Assembly: GCF_003129465.1 (NCBI RefSeq) | Contig: NZ_QFFF01000001.1 | Span: 1,783,501 to 1,847,500 of the forward strand | Length of the DNA stretch: 64,000 bases | Source: Sphingosinicella humi | GTDB taxonomy: Bacteria > Pseudomonadota > Alphaproteobacteria > Sphingomonadales > Sphingomonadaceae | Direction of reading: 5' to 3' | Shown here: positions 46,054-55,900 of the stretch, piece after piece | Layout of the letters: the number at the start of each line of letters is the position of its first letter | How positions within the stretch are numbered: the first letter of the stretch is position 1 | The notes under the pieces: model-generated | Seen by the model: only the letters and a program-made list of their open reading frames with translations | What the model was told of the DNA's origin: nothing | Database searches by the model: none | Translations under genes and position numbers: made by a program

Positions 46054-48429
46054 CTATTCCCGCGTCTTGAGCGCGCGGACGAGATCCAGGCGATCGACGC
46101 GTTGCTTCACCAGCGCCCAGGTCCCGGCCGCCGCCGCGCCGACCACTAGGACGCCTTCGGCGAGGGTGGCCGGGTTGGTCACGACGGGAATCGTGAAGAG
46201 ATCCCCGCTGAACTGCTCTGTCATGTAGCGCGACAGCAGCACGCCCAAGATCAGGCCGAGCGGCAGGGAGAGGAGAAGCAGAAGAGCCTGCTCGCCGAGG
46301 AGGACATAGGCGACCTCCCGGCGCCGGAAGCCCAGCACTCTCAGCGACGCAAGGTCGCGTGCGCGCTCGGAGAGGCTGATCCTGGCGCTGTTGTAGACGA
46401 CCCCCAGCACGATCGCCGCCGCGAAGCCCGTGTTGAAGAGCGTGACGATGCCCATGTTGCTGGCGATCGTATCGCGCACTCCCTGAACCACTGCGGATTG
46501 GACGGACACTCCCGCGATCAGCGGGGTCTCCTTCAGCCGCCGGTAGATGTCGGGTAGGTGTTTGCGGTCGACCGCCATATAGGCTCCGGAGACAATTTCC
46601 CCCTCCCGCAAGTGGCGATTGAGCGCGGCTCGGCTCATGACGAGTCCCGCGCCAGTGGGACTCTTCACCACCGCTTGAACCGTAAGATCGAGCGTCCGGC
46701 GGTGCCCCTCGGCCGGCCTTGCCTCGATCCTGTCGCCCGCTCCAACCTCAAGATCGCGGGCAAGGCGTTCACTCAGCACGGCGCCGCTGGGAGGCGGCGG
46801 CACGACCCGGCCCTCAAGATCGACGAGGCGGGCGAGGTCCGCGCCCCGGTCCAGGCCCAGCAATGCCTGCCGCTCGGAACGCGGTCCGGCGCGAAGAGTG
46901 GCGGAGACGCTTCGATAAGGCTCCACACGCACCACCCCGGGTAGGCTCGCCAGCTCCGACAAAGCGCGCCGGTGCCGGGGTTCGGCGAAAGTGACCGCGA
47001 GGTTTTCGCGCTGCGCGCGGCCGAAGCTGAGCTCTATCATCCGCTCGACATTGTCCGTGGCCGAGGCGGAGGCGATATAGAGGGACAGTGAGGCGGCGAG
47101 GCCGATCACCGACAGCATCGATCGCAGCGGCCGGCGTGCAAGGCCGCGCAGGATCATCCGCGTCGGCTCGTCCAGTCCGTGAAGCGCTGAGCGCGCGCGC
47201 GTGACGCGTCCCGAGAAGTCGGCGGGGGCGGGGGGGCGCATCGCCTCCGCGGGAGTGAGCGCGGCGGCCCGGCGGACGGCGCCCGCCGCTCCGATCAGCA
47301 CGGCTCCCAGAGCCGCTCCGACGGCGATCAGATAGATGTCAAAGCCAGCGCCGAAACGCAGGAAGGGGAAGACGTAGAAATCCTGGTACAAGGCCGCCAG
47401 CCCGCGGCCCAGCCACGCCCCGAGGACGCAGCCCAGGATTGACCCGCCCATCGACATCAACAGGGCAAGCTCGCCATAGTGGATGAAGATGTCGCGGTCG
47501 CGATAGCCAAAGGCCTTCAGGAGGCCGATCACCTCGCGTTCGGTTTCGACCAGGCGGGCCAGCACGATGTTCAGGAGGAACGCGGCGACAACCAGGAAGA
47601 TGGGCGGCAGCACTTCCACCGTCGTTCTCAGCTGGCTGATCTCGTTGGTGAGAAAACGGTCCGAAATCTGCTCGTCACGCCCATAGGCGGTGACGCCCCC
47701 ATAGCGAGCGAGGATGATGTCCAGCCGCCGGATCACCTCCGCCTCGTCGGCCGCTGGCTGCAGCCTGACCGTGACTTCGTTGAAGGCTTCATCCAGGTTG
47801 AGTGCGGCGCCCAAGGGTTCGCGGTTCATCCACAAGGTCCCGAAACGGCGGTTGTCGGGAAAGAGCTGCCCAGGCGCGACCGAGTAGACATATTCGGGAG
47901 AGAGCACTGTCCCGCTGATGCGCAGCTCGGTCCGCTTCCCGTAGAGAAGTGCCTGAAGGGTATCTCCGGACCTGAGGCCTCTGGCCTCGGCGAAGCTTTC
48001 GCCGAGCAGTACCTCGTTCGGCCGGCGCGGATCGGGCCAGCGTCCGGAGCGGAGCACCAGCGCATTAATGCGAGGTTGTCCGCCCGGCGGGATCGAGTGG
48101 AAGCGGGCCGACACCGGCTCGTCGACGCCCGCTATGTCCAGGGTCGCCGCCGCGGTGATCCGGCTTTCGGCGTCGGCGATGCCCGGCAGCGCCCGGACCT
48201 GGACAATCACGCTTTCCGGGGCACGCTTAAGCGGCGCCCAGACATTGGCGAGGCGGTAGCGTCCATAATAGGCTTCCCGCGTTGCCTCCAACGAGCGGAT
48301 CATGCCGAACGACATCACCACCATTCCGACACCCGCGGCCATGACCAGGGCGATGGCGACGGATTGCGCACGCAGCCGCCAGAGGTCGCGCCACAGCTTG
48401 GCGACCAGCGGGGAGCGGCGCGCTACCAT
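46054..48429 (-). CDS. FtsX-like ABC transporter permease, duplicated type
   Basis: A 791-residue permease with an N-terminal helix and a large extracytoplasmic domain. Three helices form the first FtsX module (about residues 285-390), then a second helix-domain-FtsX unit follows, ending [11 protein letters not shown]...[20 protein letters not shown]. This is the LolE/DevC-like class with about eight helices. Its substrate is unknown; related systems export lipoproteins, glycolipids or peptides. It overlaps the ATPase gene by seven bases. Confidence 0.88.
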   Translation of the reverse strand: MVARRSPLVAKLWRDLWRLRAQSVAIALVMAAGVGMVVMSFGMIRSLEATREAYYGRYRLANVWAPLKRAPESVIVQVRALPGIADAESRITAAATLDIAGVDEPVSARFHSIPPGGQPRINALVLRSGRWPDPRRPNEVLLGESFAEARGLRSGDTLQALLYGKRTELRISGTVLSPEYVYSVAPGQLFPDNRRFGTLWMNREPLGAALNLDEAFNEVTVRLQPAADEAEVIRRLDIILARYGGVTAYGRDEQISDRFLTNEISQLRTTVEVLPPIFLVVAAFLLNIVLARLVETEREVIGLLKAFGYRDRDIFIHYGELALLMSMGGSILGCVLGAWLGRGLAALYQDFYVFPFLRFGAGFDIYLIAVGAALGAVLIGAAGAVRRAAALTPAEAMRPPAPADFSGRVTRARSALHGLDEPTRMILRGLARRPLRSMLSVIGLAASLSLYIASASATDNVERMIELSFGRAQRENLAVTFAEPRHRRALSELASLPGVVRVEPYRSVSATLRAGPRSERQALLGLDRGADLARLVDLEGRVVPPPPSGAVLSERLARDLEVGAGDRIEARPAEGHRRTLDLTVQAVVKSPTGAGLVMSRAALNRHLREGEIVSGAYMAVDRKHLPDIYRRLKETPLIAGVSVQSAVVQGVRDTIASNMGIVTLFNTGFAAAIVLGVVYNSARISLSERARDLASLRVLGFRRREVAYVLLGEQALLLLLSLPLGLILGVLLSRYMTEQFSGDLFTIPVVTNPATLAEGVLVVGAAAAGTWALVKQRVDRLDLVRALKTRE

Positions 48430-49166
48430 TTGAGTTCCAGCGGAGATTGCCGGGCCGTATTGCGGTAGCTGGATGCTATGCGACCATCGCCGAACAATAT
48501 GACCTCGTCCGCCATCCCCGCGATCACCGCGTTATGGGTGATGACGAGCGCTGTCGTCGAAAGCTCCTGGTTGATCGTCTCGATGGCGGCGAGCACGCGC
48601 GTTCCCGTCTCGCTGTCGAGCGCGCCGGTGGGCTCGTCGCAAAGCAGAACGTCAGGCCGCTTCGCAATCGCCCGGGCGATCGCCACCCTTTGCTGCTCGC
48701 CTCCCGATAGTTGCGCAGGGAAATGGTCGAGGCGTTGTTCGAGACCGACCAGCGTCAGAGCCTCGGCCGGATCCATCGGATCCTCGCTGATCTCGGTGAT
48801 GAGCGAAACATTCTCGCGCGCCGTCAGCGACGCGATCAGGTTGTAGAACTGGAAGACGAAGCCGACATGGCGCCGGCGATATTCGGTGAGCTCATCGTCA
48901 TCGCATTCCGTGAGGTCGACGTTACCGAACCAGGCATGGCCGCCGCTCGCCCGGTCGAGCCCGCCGATGATGTTGAGCAATGTGGATTTTCCGGACCCGG
49001 ACGGGCCGAGCAGGACGATCAGCTCGCCTCCTGCGATGACCAGGTCGACCCCACGCAATGCATGAACCGCGCTACTCGCGACGCCGTAGACCTTGCTCAG
49101 TCCTTCGAGCCGATAGAGCGGCGGCACGTCCGCCAAGGGAGCCGGACGTTCGCCCACTTGGATCAT
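48423..49166 (-). CDS. MacB/LolD-type ABC transporter ATPase
   Basis: A 247-residue ATPase with Walker [11 protein letters not shown]-loop [13 protein letters not shown], signature [14 protein letters not shown], Walker [12 protein letters not shown] and the H-loop VITHN. It drives the permease downstream. The start is uncertain: the frame continues to a GTG at 49241, but the extra 25 residues are basic and not family-like, so I use the ATG at 49166. Neither has a clear ribosome site. Confidence 0.88.
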   Translation of the reverse strand: MIQVGERPAPLADVPPLYRLEGLSKVYGVASSAVHALRGVDLVIAGGELIVLLGPSGSGKSTLLNIIGGLDRASGGHAWFGNVDLTECDDDELTEYRRRHVGFVFQFYNLIASLTARENVSLITEISEDPMDPAEALTLVGLEQRLDHFPAQLSGGEQQRVAIARAIAKRPDVLLCDEPTGALDSETGTRVLAAIETINQELSTTALVITHNAVIAGMADEVILFGDGRIASSYRNTARQSPLELKW

Positions 49167-49380
49167 CCGAGGCCGTGGGCGGCCGGGCTCGCCACCTCGC
49201 CCAGCATTTCGCGCCAGATTGGTTTCGCTTCGCCCTCGCACCTGTTTGATACAGTCATCGATCGTCTCCGAGACTGCGCATCAAGCGAGCCTCCCCGTCT
49301 TGATGACTGGAGCGCCACCGGAGCTGAATCAGGATTATTCCGTAGCCGCTCCAGCACCTCCTGCTCGTCCCAGCCCTGGC

Positions 49381-49396
49381 TAGGGATTCATACCTA
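49381..49396 (+). promoter_or_regulatory. Candidate FixJ-type site for lipoprotein gene
   Basis: TAGG-GATTCATA-CCTA, a perfect TAGG/CCTA dyad, 55 bases before the ATG at 49452. Read on the minus strand it gives TAGGTA. Confidence 0.5.
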
Positions 49397-49451
49397 TCGA
49401 AAGGATCTAGCTCGCGGGGGGATAGGGAGGACAAACTGAGGGAGTGAGCGG

Positions 49452-50024
49452 ATGGACACTCAGCGACCGCGTCATCCTGGACGCCCGCTTCTCATGCTGA
49501 CCCTCGTAGCGACCCTGGTGGCATGTGCGGGCCAGTCCACGCCCTATCAGGCTGATATAGGCGGTCAGCGCCCCGCTGGCGGATATTATGAAGAAGAGGT
49601 GGCCACGGGCCGCTTCAGGGTGACGTTCTCAGGCGCGCCGGCGACGCCCACGAGGACGCTCGAACATTTCCTGCTACGGCGCTGCGCGGAGCTTACCCTC
49701 CAGGAGGGCTTCGACTGGTTCCAGATCGTCGCGCGTTCGGTGGAGCAAGACGTCTACGTCTATGCGGCTCCCGACGGTAGCTATCGGCTCCGCTACAGCC
49801 CCGGCTACGCTTCGTGGAAATCCTATTGGCGCCTCTATCGCCATGGTCTCAGACTTGGTGATGTTCCAGGGGACCCGGCCTGGTGGCCTAAAGACTCATC
49901 GACGAGGAACCGGCGGGATGAGGCTCAGGCGGAAATCGTGATGGGTCGCGGCGCTGCACCAGTGGAAGCCAGGGCGGCTTTCGACGCGCGTCGCCTGCTG
50001 AGTGACCCCGCCTTCACCGGCTGA
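49452..50024 (+). CDS. CC0125/CC1285-like lipoprotein
   Basis: A 190-residue lipoprotein with a basic N-terminus, hydrophobic stretch and lipobox LVAC (Cys25). The mature part has GGYYEEEVATGRFRVTFSG and RRCAELTLQEGFDWFQIV, which match a lipoprotein family known from Caulobacter. The function is unknown. GGGAGTGAGCGG lies before the ATG. It is divergent from the ABC exporter and convergent with hsp20. Confidence 0.78.
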   Translation: MDTQRPRHPGRPLLMLTLVATLVACAGQSTPYQADIGGQRPAGGYYEEEVATGRFRVTFSGAPATPTRTLEHFLLRRCAELTLQEGFDWFQIVARSVEQDVYVYAAPDGSYRLRYSPGYASWKSYWRLYRHGLRLGDVPGDPAWWPKDSSTRNRRDEAQAEIVMGRGAAPVEARAAFDARRLLSDPAFTG

Positions 50025-50042
50025 GGCGCCCTGACGACTCGC

Positions 50043-50073
50043 AAAAAGGGCGTCGCCGTGGTTGCGACGCCCC
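50043..50073 (-). terminator. Terminator of the hsp20 gene
   Basis: A perfect 9-bp stem (GGGCGTCGC with GCGACGCCC), seven-base loop, and on the minus strand a run of five Ts (A50043-A50047 on the plus strand). It is placed between convergent genes. Confidence 0.75.
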
Positions 50074-50093
50074 CTCGACCGCTCAACCGGCGA

Positions 50094-50597
50094 CTATTTG
50101 GCGTCGATCTCTATGCGCCGCTTGCGGGCGTTCGCCTTCTCATCCTTGGGCAAGGTGATGGTCAGCACGCCATCCTTGCTCCTGGCGGTGATCTTGTCCG
50201 CCGCCGCGTCGCCTGGAAGTTGGAGACTGCGCTGGAATGAGCCGTAGCTGCGTTCGGAGAAATAATAATTTTTCTCCTTTTCCTCCCTCTCTTCCTTTTT
50301 CTCGCCAGTGATGGTCAGGACGCCCTCGGCGACCGTCACCTCGACATTGGCGGCGTCTATGCCCGGAAGCTCGGCAGTAAGCTTATAGGCCTCGTCGGAC
50401 TCCGTCATCTCGAGGGCAGGGACTGGCGCCGTGGGCCCTGTCCGCCCGAATTGAAGGGCGGGCATGCGGCTTGGGACCTCGTCAAAAAGCCGGTCTAGCT
50501 CGGACCTCAGCCTGCCAAAGGGTTCGAACAGTTGCTCCGTGAACGCCGGCAAAGCGCGTCGCACGGTACGGGGCGTGGTCGATTGATCGGGGCGCAT
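50094..50597 (-). CDS. Hsp20/alpha-crystallin family small heat-shock protein
   Basis: A 167-residue ATP-independent chaperone. The N-terminal part ends near PALEMTES, and the alpha-crystallin domain (about residues 57-165) contains YKLTAELPGIDAANVEV, GVLTITGEKKEE and GVLTITLPK. It lacks a C-terminal IxI tail of full length. It binds unfolding proteins under stress. A strong AAGGAGGA site precedes the ATG. Confidence 0.94.
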   Translation of the reverse strand: MRPDQSTTPRTVRRALPAFTEQLFEPFGRLRSELDRLFDEVPSRMPALQFGRTGPTAPVPALEMTESDEAYKLTAELPGIDAANVEVTVAEGVLTITGEKKEEREEKEKNYYFSERSYGSFQRSLQLPGDAAADKITARSKDGVLTITLPKDEKANARKRRIEIDAK

Positions 50598-50660
50598 GTC
50601 GGATCCTCCTTCCCGTTCATAGCCGAACCCGAAAATACGCCTGGCAAAGGACCTCGATCA

Positions 50661-50676
50661 TACGAAATCATACGTG
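50661..50676 (-). promoter_or_regulatory. Candidate FixJ-type site for hsp20
   Basis: On the minus strand CACG-TATGATTT-CGTA, 63 bases before the ATG at 50597. The octamer ATCATACG occurs twice in the vicinity (50657-50664 and 50667-50674). Confidence 0.45.
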
Positions 50677-50783
50677 GTAGGAGCGCCGCACGGCGTTATC
50701 CAAGTGTGGTGCAACGGGACTTGGCTCCCAGGCTGTGGTAATTCTCGTCCTCATCCGGAGTCAGGCCTATCCGGAGAGGAAAG

Positions 50784-50984
50784 ATGGATCCCTGGCTGAC
50801 CAGGCTGAATATCCAGAACTTTGAGCGTCGGCTGAGTCGTTCCTCCAATCCCGCCCAGAAGCGGGTCCTCAGGCAGCTGCTTGCGGAGGAACGCTCCAAA
50901 CTGGCCCGCTGCGGTGACGGCGACAGCGGGGAGGAGGCCTCGATTCAGGCTCCAGGGATCGGCGAAAGCGCCACGGATCTCTAG
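50784..50984 (+). CDS. Small hypothetical protein, 66 residues
   Basis: A charged, soluble small protein with a helical core NIQNFERRLSRSSNPAQKRV and LRQLLAEERSKLAR. It resembles short alphaproteobacterial proteins with a QLLAEE motif, often next to stress genes. GAGAGGAAAG precedes the ATG. It lies between hsp20 and the alcohol dehydrogenase. Confidence 0.6.
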   Translation: MDPWLTRLNIQNFERRLSRSSNPAQKRVLRQLLAEERSKLARCGDGDSGEEASIQAPGIGESATDL

Positions 50985-51000
50985 TAAGGACCATTGCGTA
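50985..51000 (+). promoter_or_regulatory. Candidate FixJ-type site for alcohol dehydrogenase
   Basis: TAAG-GACCATTG-CGTA, 63 bases before the ATG at 51064. On the other strand it reads TACG-N8-CTTA, the same half-sites as at 38301 and 40109. It begins right after the stop of the small gene upstream. Confidence 0.6.
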
Positions 51001-51063
51001 GCGACCGCCCGCGCCAAGGCGTGCATCACCTCTCCTCGGCCCGGTTGGAGAGGAGCAGCAAGC

Positions 51064-52140
51064 ATGGCGACCAAGATGAAGGCCGCGATCTTCATTGAGC
51101 CGGGACGGATAGTCCTCGGCGAAAAGCCGATTCCGGACATAGGGCCGCTGGACGCGCTCATCCGGATAACGACCACGACGATCTGCGGCACTGACGTCCA
51201 TATCCTGAAAGGGGAATATCCCGTCGATCGCGGCCGGACCGTTGGCCATGAGCCTGTGGGCGTGATCGAGAAACTGGGCTCCGCCGTGCAGGGTTTCACC
51301 GAGGGACAGCGCGTGATTGCTGGCGCCATCACACCTTCCGGGCAATCCAACGCGTCGCTCTCGGGCTGCTGGGCGCAATGCGGCGCCGGGACCAGGCATG
51401 GCTGGAAAGCGATTGGAGGATGGCGCTTTGGAAACAGCATCGATGGCGCCCAGGCGGAATATCTTCTCGTGCCCGACGCCATGGCCAATCTCGCCCTGAT
51501 CCCAGAGGGGCTCACCGATGAGCAGGTCCTGATGTGTCCCGACATCCTTTCGACCGGCTTCGGCGGTGCGGAGTCGGGCCATGTCCGGCTCGGCGACACC
51601 GTCGCGGTGTTCGCGCAGGGACCCATCGGCCTGTGCGCGACCGCCGGGGCTCGGCTCATGGGAGCCGCAAGGATTTTCGCCGTGGAGCATGTTGCCGAGC
51701 GTCAGGCACTCTCGCGCGAGATGGGCGCCAATGAGGTCATCGACTTCGCGGCCGTCGATCCGGTAGCCGAGATAATGCGCCTAACCGATGGGCGCGGCGT
51801 AGACGTGGCGATCGAGGCCTTGGGGACACAAGCCACGTTCGAAGCGGCGTTACGAGTGCTCAGGCCCGGGGGAACCCTGTCTTCGCTTGGCGTCTATTCC
51901 TCCGATCTCAAGATACCGCTCGACGCCTTCGCCGCGGGTCTTGGCGACCACAAGATCGTGACCACGCTCTGCCCTGGCGGCAAGGAACGGATGCGGCGGC
52001 TGATGGACCTCGTCGCGAACGGGCGGATCGACACCGCACCGCTCGTCACGCATCGCTTCGGCCTCGACGATATCGAAAGCGCTTATGACCTGTTCGCCCA
52101 TCAGCGCAACGGTGTCATCAAGGTGGCGATCACGCCGTGA
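51064..52140 (+). CDS. Zinc-dependent alcohol dehydrogenase, CbADH/TbADH-like
   Basis: A 358-residue medium-chain dehydrogenase. Catalytic zinc ligands are C41 (CGTD), H62-E63 (GHEPVG) and D160 (CPDILSTGFGGAE). The Asp ligand and the absence of the structural four-Cys lobe are features of clostridial secondary alcohol dehydrogenases rather than the horse-liver type. A CLCPGG-like segment (TTLCPGGKERMRRLMDLV) also matches that group. It may reduce aldehydes or ketones to dispose of electrons. AGGAGC precedes the ATG. Confidence 0.9.
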   Translation: MATKMKAAIFIEPGRIVLGEKPIPDIGPLDALIRITTTTICGTDVHILKGEYPVDRGRTVGHEPVGVIEKLGSAVQGFTEGQRVIAGAITPSGQSNASLSGCWAQCGAGTRHGWKAIGGWRFGNSIDGAQAEYLLVPDAMANLALIPEGLTDEQVLMCPDILSTGFGGAESGHVRLGDTVAVFAQGPIGLCATAGARLMGAARIFAVEHVAERQALSREMGANEVIDFAAVDPVAEIMRLTDGRGVDVAIEALGTQATFEAALRVLRPGGTLSSLGVYSSDLKIPLDAFAAGLGDHKIVTTLCPGGKERMRRLMDLVANGRIDTAPLVTHRFGLDDIESAYDLFAHQRNGVIKVAITP

Positions 52141-52211
52141 GGAGCTGGCCACTCGAGGGCCTTTCAGCGTACGGCTTCGCCAGCCGCTCCCTCTATTCTC
52201 CCTGGGTGACA

Positions 52212-52394
52212 TTACTGCCCTGGGTGTTCGGATAGCCCGCACGTCACGAGCCTGCGCACGGCTTCCTCTCGAGAGGGGCGTGGCCCACGACGCCTCGCAA
52301 TCCAGTTGTCCAAGGCGAGCAGCTCTATTTCGCTCAGCGTCACAGTTATGACTCTGCTCGTACTGGAGTTCCTCAAGGGAGAGGTGGTGATCAT
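52212..52394 (-). CDS. Small ribbon-helix-helix-like protein
   Basis: A 60-residue protein. SRVITVTLSEIELLALDNWIARR followed by SREEAVRRLV has the strand-helix-helix pattern of CopG/Arc-type DNA-binding proteins. The ATG overlaps the stop of the GNAT gene as ATGA, so it is translationally coupled to it. It may regulate its own operon. Confidence 0.6.
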   Translation of the reverse strand: MITTSPLRNSSTSRVITVTLSEIELLALDNWIARRRGPRPSREEAVRRLVTCGLSEHPGQ

Positions 52395-52975
52395 CGGTGA
52401 GCGGCCAGCTTCTTCTCGGCGATCATGAGCGTCGAGTCCTCGGCGCAAAGATGGACGGTAAAGCCCATCTCCCGTTCCAGCTGCAGCGCCATTGCATCAT
52501 CCGATGTCTCGATCGACTTCATCGTTCCGATGCCCGCGGCTTGGGCATAGCGCACAAGATGATCGAGAAGGGTCCAGCTGATGCCCTTCTGTTTCCATTC
52601 GGGCCTGGTGGACAGGGCGAACTCTCCTTCGGAATAATCTTTCGTCGCCGCCAGCATCGCAGTGGCGAGGATCGTGCCCGACGGTTCATCGACGGCGAGG
52701 AAGTTGATTGTGTGGGGATCGTCGTTTCGGACCATATCCTTCAATCGCTCATGTCCGACTTCTTTAAGTCCCGTCAGGAAGCGGTGTCGCAAGTCTTCGG
52801 GAGGAAGGCTTCGGAAGAAGGCGGCGAGACTCTCCTCGTCGCTCGGCCGCGCGGGCCGGACATGGAAGGGGACTCCGCTCTTTGTCACCAGATCCGCGCT
52901 CCAGCCGATCTCGGCGGCCTGGGTGGAAAGCGGCGACGCGGCGTCGCGGGCGAGTTCGGTGTGGGTCGAGGCCAT
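52391..52975 (-). CDS. GNAT family N-acetyltransferase
   Basis: A 194-residue protein whose GNAT fold starts near residue 35 (PFHVRPARPSDEESLAAFF in the first strand and helix). The acetyl-CoA loop is replaced by RPEWKQKGISWTLLDHLV. It resembles the acetyltransferase modules of protein-acetylating Pat enzymes. AAGGA precedes the ATG at 52975. It follows the P-type ATPase by 29 bases in the same unit. Confidence 0.85.
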   Translation of the reverse strand: MASTHTELARDAASPLSTQAAEIGWSADLVTKSGVPFHVRPARPSDEESLAAFFRSLPPEDLRHRFLTGLKEVGHERLKDMVRNDDPHTINFLAVDEPSGTILATAMLAATKDYSEGEFALSTRPEWKQKGISWTLLDHLVRYAQAAGIGTMKSIETSDDAMALQLEREMGFTVHLCAEDSTLMIAEKKLAAHR

Positions 52976-53004
52976 GGCATTTTCCTTCGGCTGTGGGAGC
53001 CGGT

Positions 53005-55686
53005 CTAGGCGACCGCTGCGTCCCTTCCGATCCGTAAATGTCCGTAGAAGCGCGTGACACCGAGCTTGGTGGCCTCGGTCACGATGACGATCAGCGCCAT
53101 GCCGGCCAGACAGGCTACGAGGATGGGCGGTTCGACCGGTCCCGTGCCCAGCACTGCGCGCAAAGGACTCCAGTGCATGGCGAGGAGGTGGAGCGAGAGC
53201 GCCAGGCCGACCCCCAGCAGGAGCCATCGGTTCGAAAGTGGCGGCTCGCGATGAAGCGGCCGGTGCTCGCTGCGCATGCATAGCACATAGGCGTTCTGGA
53301 AGAGCACGGTCATCAGGAGCACTGCATTTTGGATCTCGGCCAAGGCCATGCCCCGATCCACGCCCCACTGAACGATGGCCAGCGCGAGCACGCTCATGGT
53401 CGCGGCGGGAGGCAGCATCAGCACAAGCGCCGAGCCGTCGATGATGGGCTCGTTGGGCCGCCGCGGTCTACGGCGAAGCTCATCCCCTTCGCCGCGCCCG
53501 AAACCCAGCATCACGTCCTGCGCGCCGTTGGTGACGAGATTGCTCCATAGCAGCTGAACGGGCGTCAGCGGCATCGGCAGCCCGAGGCCGACGGCGCCGA
53601 TGAACATGAATATCTCGGCGATGCCGGTGGCCAGCAGGAAAATCACGATCTTGCGTATATTGGCATAGGTGATCCGCCCTTCCTCAATCCCTGCGACGAT
53701 GGACGCGAAATTGTCGTCGGACAGGACTAGATCGGACGCCCCGCGGGCTACGTCGGTGCCGGCACGACCCATGGCGACGCCGATATGCGCGGCCTTGAGC
53801 GCCGGCGCGTCGTTGACCCCGTCGCCGGTCACGGCGACTAGTTCGCCGGCCGCGCTGAGCGTCTCCACGATCCTGAGCTTTTGAGTCGGCTCGATCCTGG
53901 CGAAAACGCGGCCTTTCGCCACTAGTTCGGCAAAGCGTTCAGGATGAGCGGCACCGAGGTCTTGTCCCGTAACCACCTGCTCGGCAGTTGCGGTGAGTCC
54001 GAGCTGGCGCGCGATGGTGAGGGCGGTGCCCGGATGATCTCCCGTTATCATCCGGACCTTGATCCCCGCCTCGGCGCATCTTGCGATGGCCGCAGGCGCT
54101 TCTGGCCGGATCGGATCGAGCAGGCCGACCCATCCGAGGAGCCGCAGCCCGTGAGGGCTGCCGCAGTCAATGCTCTCATTGGGCGCCAGGGCTCGCCCCG
54201 CTACCGCCAGGACCCGATAGCCTGCTTCGGCAAGCCAAACGGCTGCCCGCGAGGCGCCGTCATCCCGCAACTCGCACATGGGTAGGACGACCTCTGGGGC
54301 GCCCTTCACATAGAGCTGACCGGCACCGTTGCCGCCGACGGCGGCGGCGGCAAAGCGGCGCGCGGGCTCATAGGGCAGCATGGCGATGCGTGGTGTGTTG
54401 GCAGCCTTGGCGAAATCGATTCCCGCCTCGGTCACGAACTCGGCCAGGGCAACATCGACGCTGTCCCCGAAGGCGCCGTCGGGCGCCGGCGCCGCTTCGT
54501 TGCAGGTCGCGACGGCCTTCGCGAGTTCCTTCAACGCCGGATCGTGCCAGTTTTCTCGCGTGAGGCATCGTCCGTCGGGCAACGACACCCGCTCGACCGA
54601 CAAGCGGTTCTGGGTCAGCGTCCCGGTCTTGTCGCTGGCGATCAGAGTGCAGGCGCCGAGGCCTTCCACCGCCGGGAGCGTCCTCACGATCACATTGCGG
54701 GCGGCCATGCGCCGAGTGGCTGCCGACAAGGCTACCGTGACGGCGATCGGAAGGCCCTCGGGAATAGCGGAGACGGCGAGCGCGACGGCGAGCAGCAATA
54801 TCTGGGAAAAGGGCTCGCCCTCGCTGCCTAGCAGGATCGCGAGCAGTGCGATCAAAGCGACGGTGCCGATCGCTATCTGTCTGGCGAGGCGCTCCAGCCG
54901 CAGCACCAGCGGCGGGGGCGCGGTGGCCGCGGTTCCGAGCGAGGCGCTGATCTCGCCCAAGACGGTTGATAGGCCGGTAGCCACGGCCACCGCGACACCG
55001 CGGCCTTCCTCGACGGTGGTTCCGGCGTGGAGCATGTTGGGCCGGTCGCCTGTTCCGGCTGATTGAGCGGGAACGGCGCTGGCTTCCTTGCGGACGGCCA
55101 GTGACTCCCCGGTCAAGGTGGACTCATTGACGCGAAGCTCGCTGCTCCACAGCAGGCGAAGGTCGGCGGAGACGGCGACACCTGATTCCACTTCCACTAT
55201 GTCGCCCGGCACTAGTTGGTCGGCCTCGACAATTGTCGAGGCGCCGTCGCGCCGCACCCGCGCCTTCTGGCGGATCAGCCGGCGCAGCGCCGCCATGCTG
55301 GTCTCCGCGCGATATTCCTGGAGACTGCCGATGGTGGCGTTGATCATGAGGACGACGGCGATGAATATCGCGTCGCGCCCATGATCGAGCAGGACTGAGA
55401 CGAGCACCGCGCCGAGCAGGAGATAAATGAGCGGGCTTCGAAACTGCCTCACGAACAGGAGTGCCAGGCCGGTGCGGCCCCCGGCGGGGATGATGTTGCG
55501 GCCGAACCGTGTGAGCCGGTCGGACGCCTCCCGGCTGGTCAGGCCTTCGGCGTGGGTTGCAAGCCGTTGGAGGCATTGCTGGGATGTCAAGCTATGCCAG
55601 GGGCCGATCGCCGGCTCTTCCTGACAGGGTCCCTCGGACAGAGCTCGATCCTGGGTAATCAGGGGCGTCACTTGGTTGCCTGTCAT
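53005..55686 (-). CDS. P2-type cation-translocating ATPase
   Basis: An 893-residue pump. It has a Cation_ATPase_N segment (HSLTSQQCLQRLATHAEGLT in pieces), the actuator TGES, the membrane motif PEGLP and phosphorylated Asp352 in DKTGT. The hinge is TGDGVNDAPALKAAHIGVAMG and a six-helix C-terminal half follows. It looks like Ca2+/Mg2+-type P2 ATPases; the ion is not predictable. The frame allows a start at 55731, but 55686 is used because the upstream candidate operator would then sit at a similar distance as in other genes. Confidence 0.9.
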   Translation of the reverse strand: MTGNQVTPLITQDRALSEGPCQEEPAIGPWHSLTSQQCLQRLATHAEGLTSREASDRLTRFGRNIIPAGGRTGLALLFVRQFRSPLIYLLLGAVLVSVLLDHGRDAIFIAVVLMINATIGSLQEYRAETSMAALRRLIRQKARVRRDGASTIVEADQLVPGDIVEVESGVAVSADLRLLWSSELRVNESTLTGESLAVRKEASAVPAQSAGTGDRPNMLHAGTTVEEGRGVAVAVATGLSTVLGEISASLGTAATAPPPLVLRLERLARQIAIGTVALIALLAILLGSEGEPFSQILLLAVALAVSAIPEGLPIAVTVALSAATRRMAARNVIVRTLPAVEGLGACTLIASDKTGTLTQNRLSVERVSLPDGRCLTRENWHDPALKELAKAVATCNEAAPAPDGAFGDSVDVALAEFVTEAGIDFAKAANTPRIAMLPYEPARRFAAAAVGGNGAGQLYVKGAPEVVLPMCELRDDGASRAAVWLAEAGYRVLAVAGRALAPNESIDCGSPHGLRLLGWVGLLDPIRPEAPAAIARCAEAGIKVRMITGDHPGTALTIARQLGLTATAEQVVTGQDLGAAHPERFAELVAKGRVFARIEPTQKLRIVETLSAAGELVAVTGDGVNDAPALKAAHIGVAMGRAGTDVARGASDLVLSDDNFASIVAGIEEGRITYANIRKIVIFLLATGIAEIFMFIGAVGLGLPMPLTPVQLLWSNLVTNGAQDVMLGFGRGEGDELRRRPRRPNEPIIDGSALVLMLPPAATMSVLALAIVQWGVDRGMALAEIQNAVLLMTVLFQNAYVLCMRSEHRPLHREPPLSNRWLLLGVGLALSLHLLAMHWSPLRAVLGTGPVEPPILVACLAGMALIVIVTEATKLGVTRFYGHLRIGRDAAVA

Positions 55687-55756
55687 ATTCACTCGATGGG
55701 TCCTGGGTCCGCGGAGGCTCCAGACCTTCATTCGCCGCCTGCGCGCGAAGCTGCGA

Positions 55757-55772
55757 TACGGAATATTCCTAG
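55757..55772 (-). promoter_or_regulatory. Candidate FixJ-type site upstream of the P-type ATPase
   Basis: TACG-GAATATTC-CTAG on the plus strand, 70 bases before the ATPase ATG at 55686 and 128 bases before fixL. The centre is the perfect palindrome GGAATATTCC. One half-site is perfect and the other has two mismatches. Confidence 0.35.
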
Positions 55773-55900
55773 GGCGAATGGCCGAGGGACAAGAGCCTTC
55801 ACTTGTCGCCGCTGCCCGGCTGGCCGAGTTGCAGTTGCCTAAAGCCTCGCTAGCTATACCGTCGCCGCTCCTGTTGGTAAAAGACCGGCAGGGGTGACCA

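Noticed and set aside
44260-46149. A 629-codon open frame over the ppsA end and the HlyD gene
   Set aside because: It overlaps ppsA in another frame and the HlyD gene in antisense; no protein-like features.
52976-53368. N-terminal extension of the GNAT protein
   Set aside because: It runs inside the P-type ATPase gene in another frame; the ATG at 52975 has a ribosome site.
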